In this document: one piece after another, positions 15,562 through 24,106 of the stretch | Numbering within the stretch: position 1 is the first letter of the stretch | Layout of the letters: each line of letters opens with the position of its first letter | Source of the DNA: Chloroflexota bacterium | Lineage (GTDB): Bacteria; Chloroflexota; Anaerolineae; Aggregatilineales; Phototrophicaceae | Direction of reading: 5' to 3' | NCBI GenBank assembly: GCA_026713245.1 | Contig: JAPOOU010000084.1 | Location: 1-62,779 of the forward strand | DNA length: 62,779 nt | Notes under the pieces: model-generated | What the model was told of the DNA's origin: nothing | Databases searched by the model: none | The model's input: only the letters and a program-made list of their open reading frames with translations | Position numbers and translations under genes: made by a program

Positions 15562-17580
15562 ATGTTAAACGCAGCGGAGCGAATGAAATCAATCGGCAGG
15601 CGCGCTGCCTCCGGTCCCTCAACTTCCTCGATATTTGGCAGCACCGCCATCTTGTCCGACACCATCAATACAGAAGACCCCTTTCGCATCGCTGTCTATC
15701 CGATTATCAGCGACGCCATGCCCGACCTCGCGATGGGCATCGCATCCTGCCTCTGCTACTTGCTGGAGCAGTGGCCGGGCATCAAGGTATATCGCTGTTT
15801 TGTCAAGATCGAAGCGGACGAAGATGATAGCGACATCACGAGCGACGATTACCAGTTTTCACCAACTGACTGGGAACTGGACGGGCTTGACGACAATTTG
15901 GCGCTGTATGGATCCGCTACTTTGCAAGAGGCCAGAGCGCAGCTGCAACTCCACATCGACGCGAGCATGGTCGAGGCGGAAATTGATCCAGTTCTTACAT
16001 TTGATTATCAGAGCGTTCCGGAGCTCCTTTCGGCTTTGCCGACAGTTGCCGCGGAACTTGTATTGAATCTGTTCGACCAAGCGCCGCTTTATCTTGTGAT
16101 TGATTATCCCAAGTTCGAACAGAAATCCGCCCTTATTCTAAGCATGCTCGAAGACCTGTTCGCCTGGAATCTGGACCTTTATCTGAGTCATTGGGCTGTC
16201 GAGTGGCCAGACGATGAAATCGAGTCACAATTCCTGTCCCTGGCCAAGATCTGCCACGAAATTGGATCCGATTTCGCCTTTTGGTGCCTCGGAATGGCCT
16301 GCCAACAGATAATGCAATTGGGTCTGGAGGAGCAAGGAGAGGTCATCGTTCCGCTTGTCAACCGTGCCTTTGGGGACGACGGCGCGGCCGCGCGCGGCCG
16401 GGCGTTGGCAGCGCTGGGCCTAAGCAGATTGGGCCATGTCGACCGCGCGCTGAGGATGCTTGAGGAGCTAGCGGCAAACAATGCGGAACCGAGCCTATGG
16501 TATACATTGATCGAGATTCTCCTCGGCGCCGGGAACGCATCGGAGGCGATCGACGCTTGCCAACGCGCGCTGGAAACCGGCATTGAGCACCCGGCGCTGT
16601 ACTGGAAATATGCCGAGCTCTTAATGGTGTCCGAAACGAACGATTGGCTGATTGAAGACGTGCTGCTGATTGACCCCGACGATATCGACGAAAGCGAGCA
16701 GATTCCCTGCGAAATCATCGGCGCGTTAAAGACATTGCTGAAATCGCAACCCGACAATTTACAGGCCCTGCAACTGGCGTTGATGTACATGATTGATATT
16801 GAAGACTTCGAGATGTGGGACTACTTCGAGCAATTGGTCAGTCGCGATGAGAATTCTACATACCTGGGCGAGATCATCGAGAGGTTGGCCGATGCCGAAT
16901 CATTGACGCCGGCCTATCAGATTTTGCAGAACGCAATTGTCGAGCCCGTTGCAAACCCTTACCTGTACGCTAATCTGGCGCGGCTCGCCATCGTCGATGG
17001 CAACTCCCAGTTCGCCAAGCAACAACTGCAAGAATGCCGGCGCGTCACAGAAGCTGTTGATGAGGAATTGGAACTTGAATTGCAGAGGCTGGAACTGTCT
17101 GCCGATCGGCCGGATTTTGAGCAGAGTTTCGCCGAGATAAAAGTATTGCTCAACGCGAAGCGGTCCATACGCGAAAGCGATGTGGAACTGCTGGAAGAAG
17201 CCATTGAAATCGCGCCGCGAATGATAGACCTCTATGTCACATTGTCGCGCTGCTATTTGAACTGGCGCGATAATGACAGCGCCATCGAGGTACTAAACGA
17301 AGCAAAGAATCGAGCCGGGAATCATCCTCGGATCGTCTTGGGTATGGCGCAGATCCAGTGGACGCGCATGATGCGCGACGAAGCCATCCTGACGCTGAAT
17401 GCCGGCATCGCCGAATTCCCAAACGATGTTTCCTTGTTGGCGCAAACTGCCAGCTATCTGATAGAGAATGATCAGCTAGACGATGCGAAACAGTTTGTCG
17501 AGCGGGCGGAAAGCATCGCGCCATCGCATAGCGCGCTAATGCAATTGAGGCGCTACATTGCTTCGAGCATGTCGGGCTAA
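15562..17580 (+). CDS. TPR-repeat protein
   Basis: 672 residues, acidic, without a signal peptide. The first 200 residues form a domain I cannot name; the pattern of aromatic and acidic residues (for example YPIISDAMPDLAMGIASCL) suggests a compact alpha/beta fold. From about residue 225 to the end it is built of tetratricopeptide-like helical pairs, such as ALAALGLSRLGHVDRALRML, WYTLIEILLGAGNASEAI and MIDLYVTLSRCYLNWRDND. TPR arrays bind other proteins, and this is probably a cytoplasmic scaffold. The start is uncertain: ATG 15562 or ATG 15583 (GGAG upstream). It sits just after a terminator, and its stop overlaps the convergent yigZ by four bases. Confidence 0.8.
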   Translation: MLNAAERMKSIGRRAASGPSTSSIFGSTAILSDTINTEDPFRIAVYPIISDAMPDLAMGIASCLCYLLEQWPGIKVYRCFVKIEADEDDSDITSDDYQFSPTDWELDGLDDNLALYGSATLQEARAQLQLHIDASMVEAEIDPVLTFDYQSVPELLSALPTVAAELVLNLFDQAPLYLVIDYPKFEQKSALILSMLEDLFAWNLDLYLSHWAVEWPDDEIESQFLSLAKICHEIGSDFAFWCLGMACQQIMQLGLEEQGEVIVPLVNRAFGDDGAAARGRALAALGLSRLGHVDRALRMLEELAANNAEPSLWYTLIEILLGAGNASEAIDACQRALETGIEHPALYWKYAELLMVSETNDWLIEDVLLIDPDDIDESEQIPCEIIGALKTLLKSQPDNLQALQLALMYMIDIEDFEMWDYFEQLVSRDENSTYLGEIIERLADAESLTPAYQILQNAIVEPVANPYLYANLARLAIVDGNSQFAKQQLQECRRVTEAVDEELELELQRLELSADRPDFEQSFAEIKVLLNAKRSIRESDVELLEEAIEIAPRMIDLYVTLSRCYLNWRDNDSAIEVLNEAKNRAGNHPRIVLGMAQIQWTRMMRDEAILTLNAGIAEFPNDVSLLAQTASYLIENDQLDDAKQFVERAESIAPSHSALMQLRRYIASSMSG

Positions 17581-18194
17581 AGCTGCGATAAGTCAACTAC
17601 TGAAACCTGGGCCGAGCTGCGCTCTTGCAGGTCCGCGGAAAACGCCGGCAATTCATCCGCGGCGAATCTCACGATAATAAGAACCTGGGCCGCAAATTCT
17701 TCTTCCTGGATTTCTCCACGGTAGGTCGCGATTAGCCTTTTGACAGTATTGTATAGCGAATAGGGCATCTCGAGACCAACCACTCGCTTCTCGACCTTTA
17801 ATTCCGTTTTCAACAGTGACAACGCTGCTTGCGCCGACTCGGTATAGGCGCGGACCAATCCGCCAGTCCCAAGCTTGGTACCGCCAAAGTAGCGCGCCGT
17901 CACCAAGGCGATGTCGCCGACTCCCGAACCGCGGACCACGGCAAGAGTAGGCGGACCCGATGTGCCCGTCGGTTCGCCGTCATCGCTCATGCCTTCCGTC
18001 ACCGACTTCCCGAAGCCGACGCGAAAAGCGTAAACATGGTGGTGCGCATCCGGCATTTCCGCGCGCGCACCAGCGATAACAGCGCGCGCTTCTTGCACAG
18101 AAGCCGCCAGTTGCACGGTGGAAATGAATCGCGACTTCTTGATGACGATTTCTGTTTGGACTCGTTCGGCCGGGATCAAGTAACTAGCGCTCAT
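17577..18194 (-). CDS. yigZ: YigZ/IMPACT family protein
   Basis: 205 residues. The N-terminal domain has the family signature: KKSRFIS, HHHVYAFRVG, SDDGEPTGTSGPP and ALVTARYFGGTKLGTGGLVRAY. A C-terminal ferredoxin-like domain (about residues 135-200) completes the usual two-domain layout. Relatives include E. coli YigZ and eukaryotic IMPACT, which affects translation control; the bacterial function is not settled, though a role at ribosomes has been suggested. It lies downstream of tRNA-Glu and trpS on the same strand but 320 bases away, so it probably has its own promoter. Confidence 0.92.
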   Translation of the reverse strand: MSASYLIPAERVQTEIVIKKSRFISTVQLAASVQEARAVIAGARAEMPDAHHHVYAFRVGFGKSVTEGMSDDGEPTGTSGPPTLAVVRGSGVGDIALVTARYFGGTKLGTGGLVRAYTESAQAALSLLKTELKVEKRVVGLEMPYSLYNTVKRLIATYRGEIQEEEFAAQVLIIVRFAADELPAFSADLQERSSAQVSVVDLSQL

Positions 18195-18514
18195 CCGCGC
18201 TGGCCTCCCGTTGTCGATTCAGGGTCTATATGGACCTGGGATCGAGCATCAGACTGAGAGATAGGAACGGCGACGCACATTTAACTCTTTATACATCTGT
18301 TTCTATAGGGTTACTTCATCGCAGCGATTTTCTGCCGTCAATCGGCGCGTGAATGATAAGTATAGAGTCTTGCGCCTGGAATAGATCGCTTTTTGGGCAA
18401 TTTCTATGGGCGGCAACAGCAATCGCGCTTGGTCAGACCGAGAATCGGTCTCGCCATTCCACAGTCGTGGACGGCGTATTCGCAAAACAGTTCGACAATT
18501 GATTGAAACGATTG
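18195..18514. other. 320-base intergenic stretch between yigZ and tRNA-Glu
   Basis: No gene is supported. A 7-base-pair stem-loop, AGACCGA/TCGGTCT with a 3-base loop, lies at 18435-18451 downstream of the tRNA on the minus strand, but no T run follows, so it is not a clear terminator. A 60-codon frame at 18303-18485 has no ribosome-binding site or recognisable product. Confidence 0.5.
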
Positions 18515-18587
18515 TGCCCCATAGGAGACTCGAACTCCTGTTTTGGCCTTGAGAGGGCCACGTCCTAGGCCACTAGACGAATGGGGC
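18515..18587 (-). tRNA. tRNA-Glu (anticodon CTC)
   Basis: 73 bases on the minus strand. The acceptor arms GCCCCAT and ATGGGGC pair fully, with A as discriminator base. The D-arm contains CTAGTGGCCTAGGAC, the anticodon stem TGGCC/GGCCA encloses CTCTCAA (anticodon CTC, reading GAG), and the T-arm reads AGGAGTTCGAGTCTCCT. The 3' CCA is not encoded. A clear promoter sits just upstream. Confidence 0.95.
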
Positions 18588-18597
18588 TTGAGTGATT

Positions 18598-18626
18598 ATT
18601 TTAAATCAGCCAGCGGTCTTGGTCAA
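18598..18626 (-). promoter_or_regulatory. Promoter of tRNA-Glu
   Basis: Minus-strand TTGACC (18626-18621), 17 bases, TAAAAT (18603-18598), about ten bases before the mature tRNA 5' end. The -35 overlaps the last codons of trpS. Confidence 0.65.
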
Positions 18627-19642
18627 GACGGCGCCAGGAATCCCATGCGATCCTGCGCGAGCTTCAACGTCGGCTCGGCGACGGCGCTAGCCTTTTCGCG
18701 ACCCAGCTTCAGCACGGAATCCAGGTAACCCGCCTCGTTCATCAGTTCGTTGTAGCGCGCTTGCAGGGGCTCGAGGGTCGAAACAACGGCCTCGGCGACA
18801 GCCTTCTTCAAGTCGCCATATCCCTTGTCGGCAAAGTCTCCCTCGATTTCTTCGCGCGACTCGTCCTTGATCGCCTGATAAATGGTCAGCAAGTTGTTGA
18901 CGCCGGCGCGCTCCGGTTCGTCGCTGAAGCGTATGTCGCGATATGAATCAGTCACGGCGCGCATGATTTTCTTGCGGGCGCGCGACACGTCATCGAGCAG
19001 GAAGACGGCATGATTATCCGAGGTTTCGCTCTTGGACATTTTCGCTGTCGGGTTGTCCAAGCCCATGATGCGTGCGCCGGCCTGCGGATTCATCACCGAG
19101 GGCAAGGTGAATGTCTCGCCATAAAGATGGTTGAAGCGCCGCGCCAGGTCGCGCGTGAATTCCAGGTGCTGATTTTGATCGTCGCCAACCGGGACCAGAT
19201 CTGCGTGATAAAGCAGAATATCCGCTGCCATCAGCGAAGGATAATTGAGCAGCCCGGCGCCAATCGACTCCTGGTTCTGCTTTCCCACCTTGTCCTTGAA
19301 CTGCGTCATACGCTGCAGCCATCCCAGGGGCGCCATGCAGGTCAACATCCATGCCAGTTCGGAGTGCGCGGGTATATGCGACTGTACGAAAATCGTGGAG
19401 ACCTCCGGGTCAATCCCGGCAGCAATGTACATGGCTGCGCTTTCGCGGGTTTTCTGTCGCAGCTCGACGGGATCTTGCCCGGCGGTTATGGCGTGGAGAT
19501 CGACTACGCAGTAAAAGCAGTCATAGTCCCGCTGCACTTCCACCCATTGCTTTAAGGCGCCGAGGTAGTTGCCGATGGTCAAGTTGCCTGATGGCTGAAT
19601 CCCGGACAATACGCGCGGCCTGCTGTTGTAGATATTTGCCAT
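18623..19642 (-). CDS. trpS: Tryptophanyl-tRNA synthetase
   Basis: 339 residues, a usual length for bacterial TrpRS. It charges tRNA-Trp with tryptophan. The class I signatures are clear: PSGNLTIGNYLG (the HIGH equivalent) near residue 12 and KMSKS in AKMSKSET near residue 200. VDLHAIT and GDDQNQHLE are other conserved blocks that form the tryptophan and ATP sites. The reading frame is open further upstream, but ATG 19642 (MANIYNSRP) matches the family start. It lies between smpB and tRNA-Glu on the same strand. The 93-base upstream gap is too short for a T-box leader. Confidence 0.96.
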   Translation of the reverse strand: MANIYNSRPRVLSGIQPSGNLTIGNYLGALKQWVEVQRDYDCFYCVVDLHAITAGQDPVELRQKTRESAAMYIAAGIDPEVSTIFVQSHIPAHSELAWMLTCMAPLGWLQRMTQFKDKVGKQNQESIGAGLLNYPSLMAADILLYHADLVPVGDDQNQHLEFTRDLARRFNHLYGETFTLPSVMNPQAGARIMGLDNPTAKMSKSETSDNHAVFLLDDVSRARKKIMRAVTDSYRDIRFSDEPERAGVNNLLTIYQAIKDESREEIEGDFADKGYGDLKKAVAEAVVSTLEPLQARYNELMNEAGYLDSVLKLGREKASAVAEPTLKLAQDRMGFLAPS

Positions 19643-19735
19643 AGTTTGGTCTAGTCTCTGGAAAGCGCTGTCACGTGTGGCGATTCTAACATCCTCCAGG
19701 AGGCCATTCAACCGCCGTGTGACGCCGCCGATCGG

Positions 19736-20194
19736 CTAGCGCTCCTTGAGCGCCCTGGCGATTTGACGATCGGCGTCACGCTTTGCCAAGTCGGCGCGTT
19801 TGTCATACCGCTTCTTGCCTTTGGCGATGCCAATCTCTACTTTTGCCCGGCCGCGCTCCAGGTAAATTTGCAGCGGAATGGCGGTCATGCCGTTCTCCCG
19901 AATACGAGTGATGATCCGGTTGATCTCGCGTCGGTGCAGCAGGAGCTTGCGCGGTCGCCGCGGATCGGTATGGCCGAAGTGTCGCGCCTGCTCATATGGC
20001 GCGATATGCGTATTCATCAGCCACAGTTCGCGCTCCCTCTCTTGAACGAATCCCTCGCCAATGCTGATACGATGCCCGCGAATCGATTTGATCTCCGATC
20101 CCAGGAGCGCTAATCCGGCATCATAGCGTTCTTTGATCAAATAATCTCGATGCGCCTTGCGATTCTTGCTGATGACTTTGCGTCCGTCGGTCAT
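19736..20194 (-). CDS. smpB: SsrA-binding protein SmpB
   Basis: 152 residues. SmpB binds tmRNA and delivers it to stalled ribosomes for trans-translation. Conserved blocks are KNRKAHRDYLI, EAGLALLGSEIKSIR-like (here DAGLALLGSEIKSIR), FVQERERELWLMN, RKLLLHRREI and the basic C-terminal tail GKKRYDKRADLAKRDADRQI, which enters the ribosomal channel. ATG 20194 was chosen over an upstream ATG in the same frame because the protein then starts at the family position and AGAGAAG precedes it. trpS follows on the same strand. The tmRNA gene itself is not in this window. Confidence 0.96.
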   Translation of the reverse strand: MTDGRKVISKNRKAHRDYLIKERYDAGLALLGSEIKSIRGHRISIGEGFVQERERELWLMNTHIAPYEQARHFGHTDPRRPRKLLLHRREINRIITRIRENGMTAIPLQIYLERGRAKVEIGIAKGKKRYDKRADLAKRDADRQIARALKER

Positions 20195-20363
20195 GGGGCT
20201 TCTCTTGATCATTTCAAAACTGAAGTGGCGATAGGCCATAGAATCTGCAAGCTCTGGCATATAGAGCGTCGATGGCCGAACACCGGACATTGTGATTGTT
20301 GGCGGACAATAGGATAGCCGCGATGCAAGGCGTCGCCAACACCCGGTAAGGATGAGTATGCTG

Positions 20364-21476
20364 TTATGTCAAGGGGCGCCAAGCTCTCTGGAAAGTCTTG
20401 GCGTCGATCTTCTCCTCGGCGAAATCATCGAGGACGCTGCGCTCCACGCCAATAGTCCGCACGCTGGCGTTTGGGTCTGCACAATTTACCAAGCTCACGG
20501 CAAAGGCCGCGATCTGTGGCGGGATACTATCGGACACACTCACCGCCGCATCCATGACCCCTTGGAGCCGAACATTGAATTCCGGACCCGGCTCCGCGCA
20601 AACTAGAATATCAAAGGTCATGCCGAGTTGGGTCTCTCTTACGCTACTGCGAGACGGATCTATCGGAAAATCGGGGATCTGCTCGCCGACAAGACCAACG
20701 AGCGTCGCTAACTCGGTGGCGGACAAGGTGGGCGCTGCGGTGGCAGTTAACGTAGCCGTAGCAGCGGGGTCCGTCTCCGCTTCCGTTTCGGCTGTAGGCT
20801 CCAGTGTCGGTTCAAACGTGGGATCCGAAGCGGGATCCGACGTCGGATCATCGGTTGCCGCTGGCGCGACCGCGGACGCGGTTGCTGTCGGTTCTTTGGT
20901 CGCTTCGGGCTGCGAGGGCAAATCAGTCTCGGTTACTTCAACGGTGGACACGGCCACAACAATGACCGGTTCGTTCGTTGGTTGGCTAAACAGCGACAGG
21001 ATCTCATTAATATCAATCGCTCCCGAAAGAACGAGCACGGCGCCAGATGCCAATACCAGAAGCGCCACGATAATCAGAACGAAACCACGCCCCGCGCCCG
21101 GATTCGCAGAGGTGTCTTCTATCACGGGTTTAATCGATTCCCAGTCATCAATGTCACCTTCGTCAACAATTGATGACTGCGCGCTTGCCAATTCCTGTTC
21201 AGGATCCAGATCGCTGGCCAGCAGACCTTGCGCTGAAAGGACCTCCGCTTTTAATTCACGCGCCCCGGGATACGTTGGGTCGAGCTCCAACACACGATCG
21301 AGCGCGGCAACACCGATTGCGCTGTCAGAGACGGCATGAGCATACACCCACCAGAGCGCAGAATTATTACTCTCTGTCTCCAGCAACGGCGCCAGCACTT
21401 CTTCCGCCTGCTCAAGCTGATCGTTTTCGATCAACTCGTGAGCGCGGCGCAATATAGCATCAGTGGATTCACTCAT
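20364..21476 (-). CDS. TPR / transmembrane protein with low-complexity extracellular linker
   Basis: 370 residues. The N-terminal 90 residues form a pair of TPR-like units (AHELIENDQLEQAEEVLAP, WWVYAHAVSD). One transmembrane helix lies near residues 130-155 (FVLIIVALLVLASGAVLVL). Next comes a linker of about 80 residues rich in Pro, Thr, Ser, Glu and Ala with DP/EPT steps, then a C-terminal domain of about 110 residues with two cysteines (ILVCAEPG, LVNCADPN) that could form a disulfide outside the cell. I do not recognise the outer domain. ATG 21476 follows AAGGA. The layout suggests a protein joining a cytoplasmic scaffold to the envelope. The nearest gene on the same strand is smpB, 169 bases on. 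Confidence 0.72.
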   Translation of the reverse strand: MSESTDAILRRAHELIENDQLEQAEEVLAPLLETESNNSALWWVYAHAVSDSAIGVAALDRVLELDPTYPGARELKAEVLSAQGLLASDLDPEQELASAQSSIVDEGDIDDWESIKPVIEDTSANPGAGRGFVLIIVALLVLASGAVLVLSGAIDINEILSLFSQPTNEPVIVVAVSTVEVTETDLPSQPEATKEPTATASAVAPAATDDPTSDPASDPTFEPTLEPTAETEAETDPAATATLTATAAPTLSATELATLVGLVGEQIPDFPIDPSRSSVRETQLGMTFDILVCAEPGPEFNVRLQGVMDAAVSVSDSIPPQIAAFAVSLVNCADPNASVRTIGVERSVLDDFAEEKIDAKTFQRAWRPLT

Positions 21477-21544
21477 GCAAGCGTCCTTAGTCAAGAGCCA
21501 GATTCTTCAATGGCAGTTTACATCTGCTTCAAATTGAGCGCAAC

Positions 21545-21570
21545 AAAAAAGCCCGCCAACCGCGGCGAGC
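21545..21570 (-). terminator. Intrinsic terminator of tRNA-Leu
   Basis: On the minus strand GCTCGCC pairs with GGCGGGC around a 6-base loop and is followed at once by TTTTTT, ten bases after the tRNA 3' end. Confidence 0.8.
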
Positions 21571-21579
21571 CATTCGAGA

Positions 21580-21661
21580 TGCCCTGAAGAGGACTCGAAC
21601 CTCCACCCCGTTAAGGACACGGCCCTCAACCGTGCGCGTCTGCCAGTTCCGCCATCAGGGC
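21580..21661 (-). tRNA. tRNA-Leu (anticodon GAG)
   Basis: About 82 bases on the minus strand, with the long variable arm of a class II tRNA (TGTCCTTAACGGGGT region). The acceptor GCCCTGA pairs with TCAGGGC. The anticodon stem CACGG/CCGTG encloses TTGAGGG, giving GAG, which reads CUC and CUU leucine codons. The T-arm reads GGAGGTTCGAGTCCTC. CCA is not encoded. It has its own promoter and terminator. Confidence 0.95.
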
Positions 21662-21673
21662 AACTTGTTGCGA

Positions 21674-21703
21674 ATAGTACATGGTTTTGGCCTTCAATGT
21701 CAA
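21674..21703 (-). promoter_or_regulatory. Promoter of tRNA-Leu
   Basis: Minus-strand TTGACA (21703-21698), 18 bases, TACTAT (21679-21674), with transcription expected to start a few bases ahead of the mature tRNA at 21661. Confidence 0.65.
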
Positions 21704-21739
21704 TCCTTTGCGTAGTTCCCACATTATCCTTAATTGATC

Positions 21740-21768
21740 TTGAGCCAGCCCCCTTCCTGTCCTATTAT
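21740..21768 (+). promoter_or_regulatory. Candidate promoter of the plsX-fabF-trmFO-hflX operon
   Basis: TTGAGC (21740-21745), 17 bases, TATTAT (21763-21768), leaving a leader of about 40 bases before ATG 21814. It is divergent from the tRNA-Leu promoter, with about 36 bases between the two -35 boxes. Confidence 0.5.
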
Positions 21769-21813
21769 TAGCACTTGTCGAATTTGGCTGATTCTAAAGA
21801 AAGTCTCGGATAC

Positions 21814-22848
21814 ATGCGCATTGCTGTGGATGCGATGGGTACGGACACTCGTCCAATTGCGGACGTCGCCGGGGGCGTTATGGCCGCGAACGAGTTTGGC
21901 GATACGATTGTCCTCGTGGGCGACAAGACAACAATTGAAGACGAGCTAAAAAAGCACGAGGTCAGCGCCGGCAATGTAGAGATCCTGCATGCGCCCAAGG
22001 ACATCGCCATGGACGAGAAACCGGCGGATGTGCTTAAGTCCAAAGCACGATCTTCGATTCACGCTGCGCTTGACGCTGTCAAGACAGGCGAAGCCGATGC
22101 CTTTGTTACGATGGGCAATACTGGCGCTGTGCACGCGATCGCGACTTTGAAAACCTTGCGCCGCATCCCGGGTGTCAAAAGACCGGTGCTCTCGGCCTTG
22201 TTTCCTATCAACAATCATCGGATGATTTTTCTTGACGTCGGAGCCAATACTGATGTCAAACCCGAGTGGGTCACTCAGTTCGCCGTGATGGGCAGCATCT
22301 ATGCGCAGCGCGTACTCGATTACCCGCAGCCGCGAATTGCCCTGCTTTCCAATGGTGCGGAAGATACAAAGGGCAACCTGCTCATTCGCGAAGCGTCGGA
22401 TATCCTGACGCGAAGCAAGCTGAACTTCGTTGGCAATGTCGAACCGGTTCAGCTCATGGGTTCAGTCGCCGACGTCATTGTGATGGACGGATTCGTAGGC
22501 AATATTGTGCTAAAGATGTTTGAAGCGACGACCCATTATGTCGTAACGTTGATTCGCCAAGAGCTTCGCGGCGATGTGATTTCCTTGCTTGGCGGCGCTC
22601 TGGCGCGGCCAGCCTTCAACCGCATCCGTCGCCGGGTCGATACGTCCGAAATCGGAGGCGCGCCCCTTTTGGGTGTCAACGGTGTTGTCATTATTGGACA
22701 CGGGCAGAACTCCGCGATCGGCATCAAAAACGCGATCAGGCAAGCGCGCACTGCGGTGCAAGAAAACGTCATTGGCGCGATCCGCAGCGGAATATTGCAG
22801 GAGTCGTCCTCTAGCGGAGTCTCGCAAAATGCAATTGACGCGACATGA
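21814..22848 (+). CDS. plsX: Phosphate acyltransferase PlsX
   Basis: 344 residues. PlsX turns acyl-ACP into acyl phosphate, the donor for PlsY in membrane phospholipid synthesis. RIAVDAMGTD is the family start signature; VTMGNTGAV, FLDVGANTDVKPE, LLSNGAEDTKGN and VMDGFVGNIVLK are later hallmarks. The length is normal. ATG 21814 is the family start; TTG 21775 in the same frame would add 13 residues. The stop codon lies 20 bases inside fabF, so translation is probably coupled. plsX next to fab genes is a common bacterial arrangement that links lipid and fatty acid synthesis; acpP is here found separately at 39.6 kb. Confidence 0.95.
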   Translation: MRIAVDAMGTDTRPIADVAGGVMAANEFGDTIVLVGDKTTIEDELKKHEVSAGNVEILHAPKDIAMDEKPADVLKSKARSSIHAALDAVKTGEADAFVTMGNTGAVHAIATLKTLRRIPGVKRPVLSALFPINNHRMIFLDVGANTDVKPEWVTQFAVMGSIYAQRVLDYPQPRIALLSNGAEDTKGNLLIREASDILTRSKLNFVGNVEPVQLMGSVADVIVMDGFVGNIVLKMFEATTHYVVTLIRQELRGDVISLLGGALARPAFNRIRRRVDTSEIGGAPLLGVNGVVIIGHGQNSAIGIKNAIRQARTAVQENVIGAIRSGILQESSSSGVSQNAIDAT

Positions 22849-24091
22849 TCGCAAGCGGGTCGTAATCACCGGACTCGGCGTCGTTTCTCCTTTGGGGGCA
22901 AAAAACGAGTTTTGGGAAGCCATTGCGCGGGGTCAATCGGGCGTACGCCACCTGCGTAACGTTGAGACAGAACACCTAAACGTCAAGATCGGCGCCGAAG
23001 TCCTTAACTTTGATTCTTCACAGTATATTCCTCCCAAGCAAGCGCGCCGAATGGGGCGCGCGTCACAGTTTGCCATCGTGGCGGCTGCCCAGGCCGTAGA
23101 GGACGCCGGATTCCAGATAGAGGATATTGCCGAAATAGGCAACCGTGTAGCGACGATACTTGGCACGACGCTCGGCAGCTACGAAATCGGCGAATCGGGG
23201 ATCCGCGACTGGCGCGACTCCGATTACAAGCGCGCCAACCCGATGAGCATTATCAACGCGCTGCCCAATATGCCCTCCCACTATGTTAGCCGCATGATGG
23301 GCGCTGTCGGTCCATTGATTACGCCATCGGTCGCCTGCGCCACCGGCGTTCAAGCCGTGGGCACCGCGACAGATCTGATACAGTTTGGCAGATGCGATGT
23401 CGCGATTGCGGGCGCGGTTGACGCCGTTATGTTTGATTATATTCTCGCCGGCTTTAGCGCCACGCGCGCCCTGACCCGGGGCTACAACGATAATCCAGCT
23501 GCCGCCAGCCGTCCTTTTGACGCCGATCGCTCTGGCTTTGTGCTGGGAGAAGGCGGCGCCGTCTTTCTTGTCGAAAGCCTGGAACATGCGCGGCAGCGCG
23601 ACGCGCCAGTTTACGCCGAGGTCCTGGGGTATTCGTCCTCGTCCGACGCCTATCATGTTGCCGCGCCCAATCCTGAGGGCGCGGGCGCCCAGCGGGCCAT
23701 GCAGTGGGCTTTGGATGATGCTCGGGTTGAGCCGACGGAGATTGAATACATCAATGCCCATGGTTCATCGACAGCCGCCAACGACTTGATCGAAACAAAG
23801 GCGATAAAGCGCGTCTTTGGCGAATCCGCCTACGGCATCCCGGTAAGCTCGACCAAAAGCATGATTGGACATGCGATGGCCGGATGCGGTTCTCTGGAAT
23901 TGTCCGCCTGCTTGATGTCTCTAAAGCGCGAGCTATTGCACCCTACCATTAACTACGACACGCCGGATCCCGAGTGCGACCTTGACTATGTGCCGAATCA
24001 CGCGCGTGAAGTCCCGGGCATCAATACCCTTATGTCCAACAGCTTCGGCTTGGGTGGGCAAAACGCCTCAATTATCATCCGTCGGCTCTAA
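22829..24091 (+). CDS. fabF: 3-oxoacyl-ACP synthase II (KAS II)
   Basis: 420 residues. It condenses malonyl-ACP with acyl-ACP in fatty acid elongation. KRVVITGLGVVSPLG opens the thiolase fold. The active site Cys lies in SVACATGVQAVG, the first His in INAHGSSTAANDLIETKAIK and the second in MIGHAMAGCGSLE, so the Cys-His-His triad is complete. The frame extends far upstream inside plsX, but ATG 22829 gives the family start and overlaps plsX by 20 bases. The glycine pattern in the second His block is GHAMAGCG rather than the common GHTLGAAG, a modest change that should not abolish activity. Confidence 0.94.
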   Translation: MQLTRHDRKRVVITGLGVVSPLGAKNEFWEAIARGQSGVRHLRNVETEHLNVKIGAEVLNFDSSQYIPPKQARRMGRASQFAIVAAAQAVEDAGFQIEDIAEIGNRVATILGTTLGSYEIGESGIRDWRDSDYKRANPMSIINALPNMPSHYVSRMMGAVGPLITPSVACATGVQAVGTATDLIQFGRCDVAIAGAVDAVMFDYILAGFSATRALTRGYNDNPAAASRPFDADRSGFVLGEGGAVFLVESLEHARQRDAPVYAEVLGYSSSSDAYHVAAPNPEGAGAQRAMQWALDDARVEPTEIEYINAHGSSTAANDLIETKAIKRVFGESAYGIPVSSTKSMIGHAMAGCGSLELSACLMSLKRELLHPTINYDTPDPECDLDYVPNHAREVPGINTLMSNSFGLGGQNASIIIRRL

Positions 24092-24106
24092 AGGACAGAA
24101 GCCCAA

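Noticed and set aside
18303..18485. 60-codon minus-strand frame between yigZ and tRNA-Glu
   Set aside because: No ribosome-binding site, unusual composition and no recognisable product.
19643..19735. T-box or attenuator ahead of trpS
   Set aside because: The gap to smpB is only 93 bases and holds no T-box signature or terminator stem.
22589..22828. 80-codon upstream extension of fabF
   Set aside because: It lies inside plsX in another frame and has no similarity to KAS enzymes; ATG 22829 is the family start.
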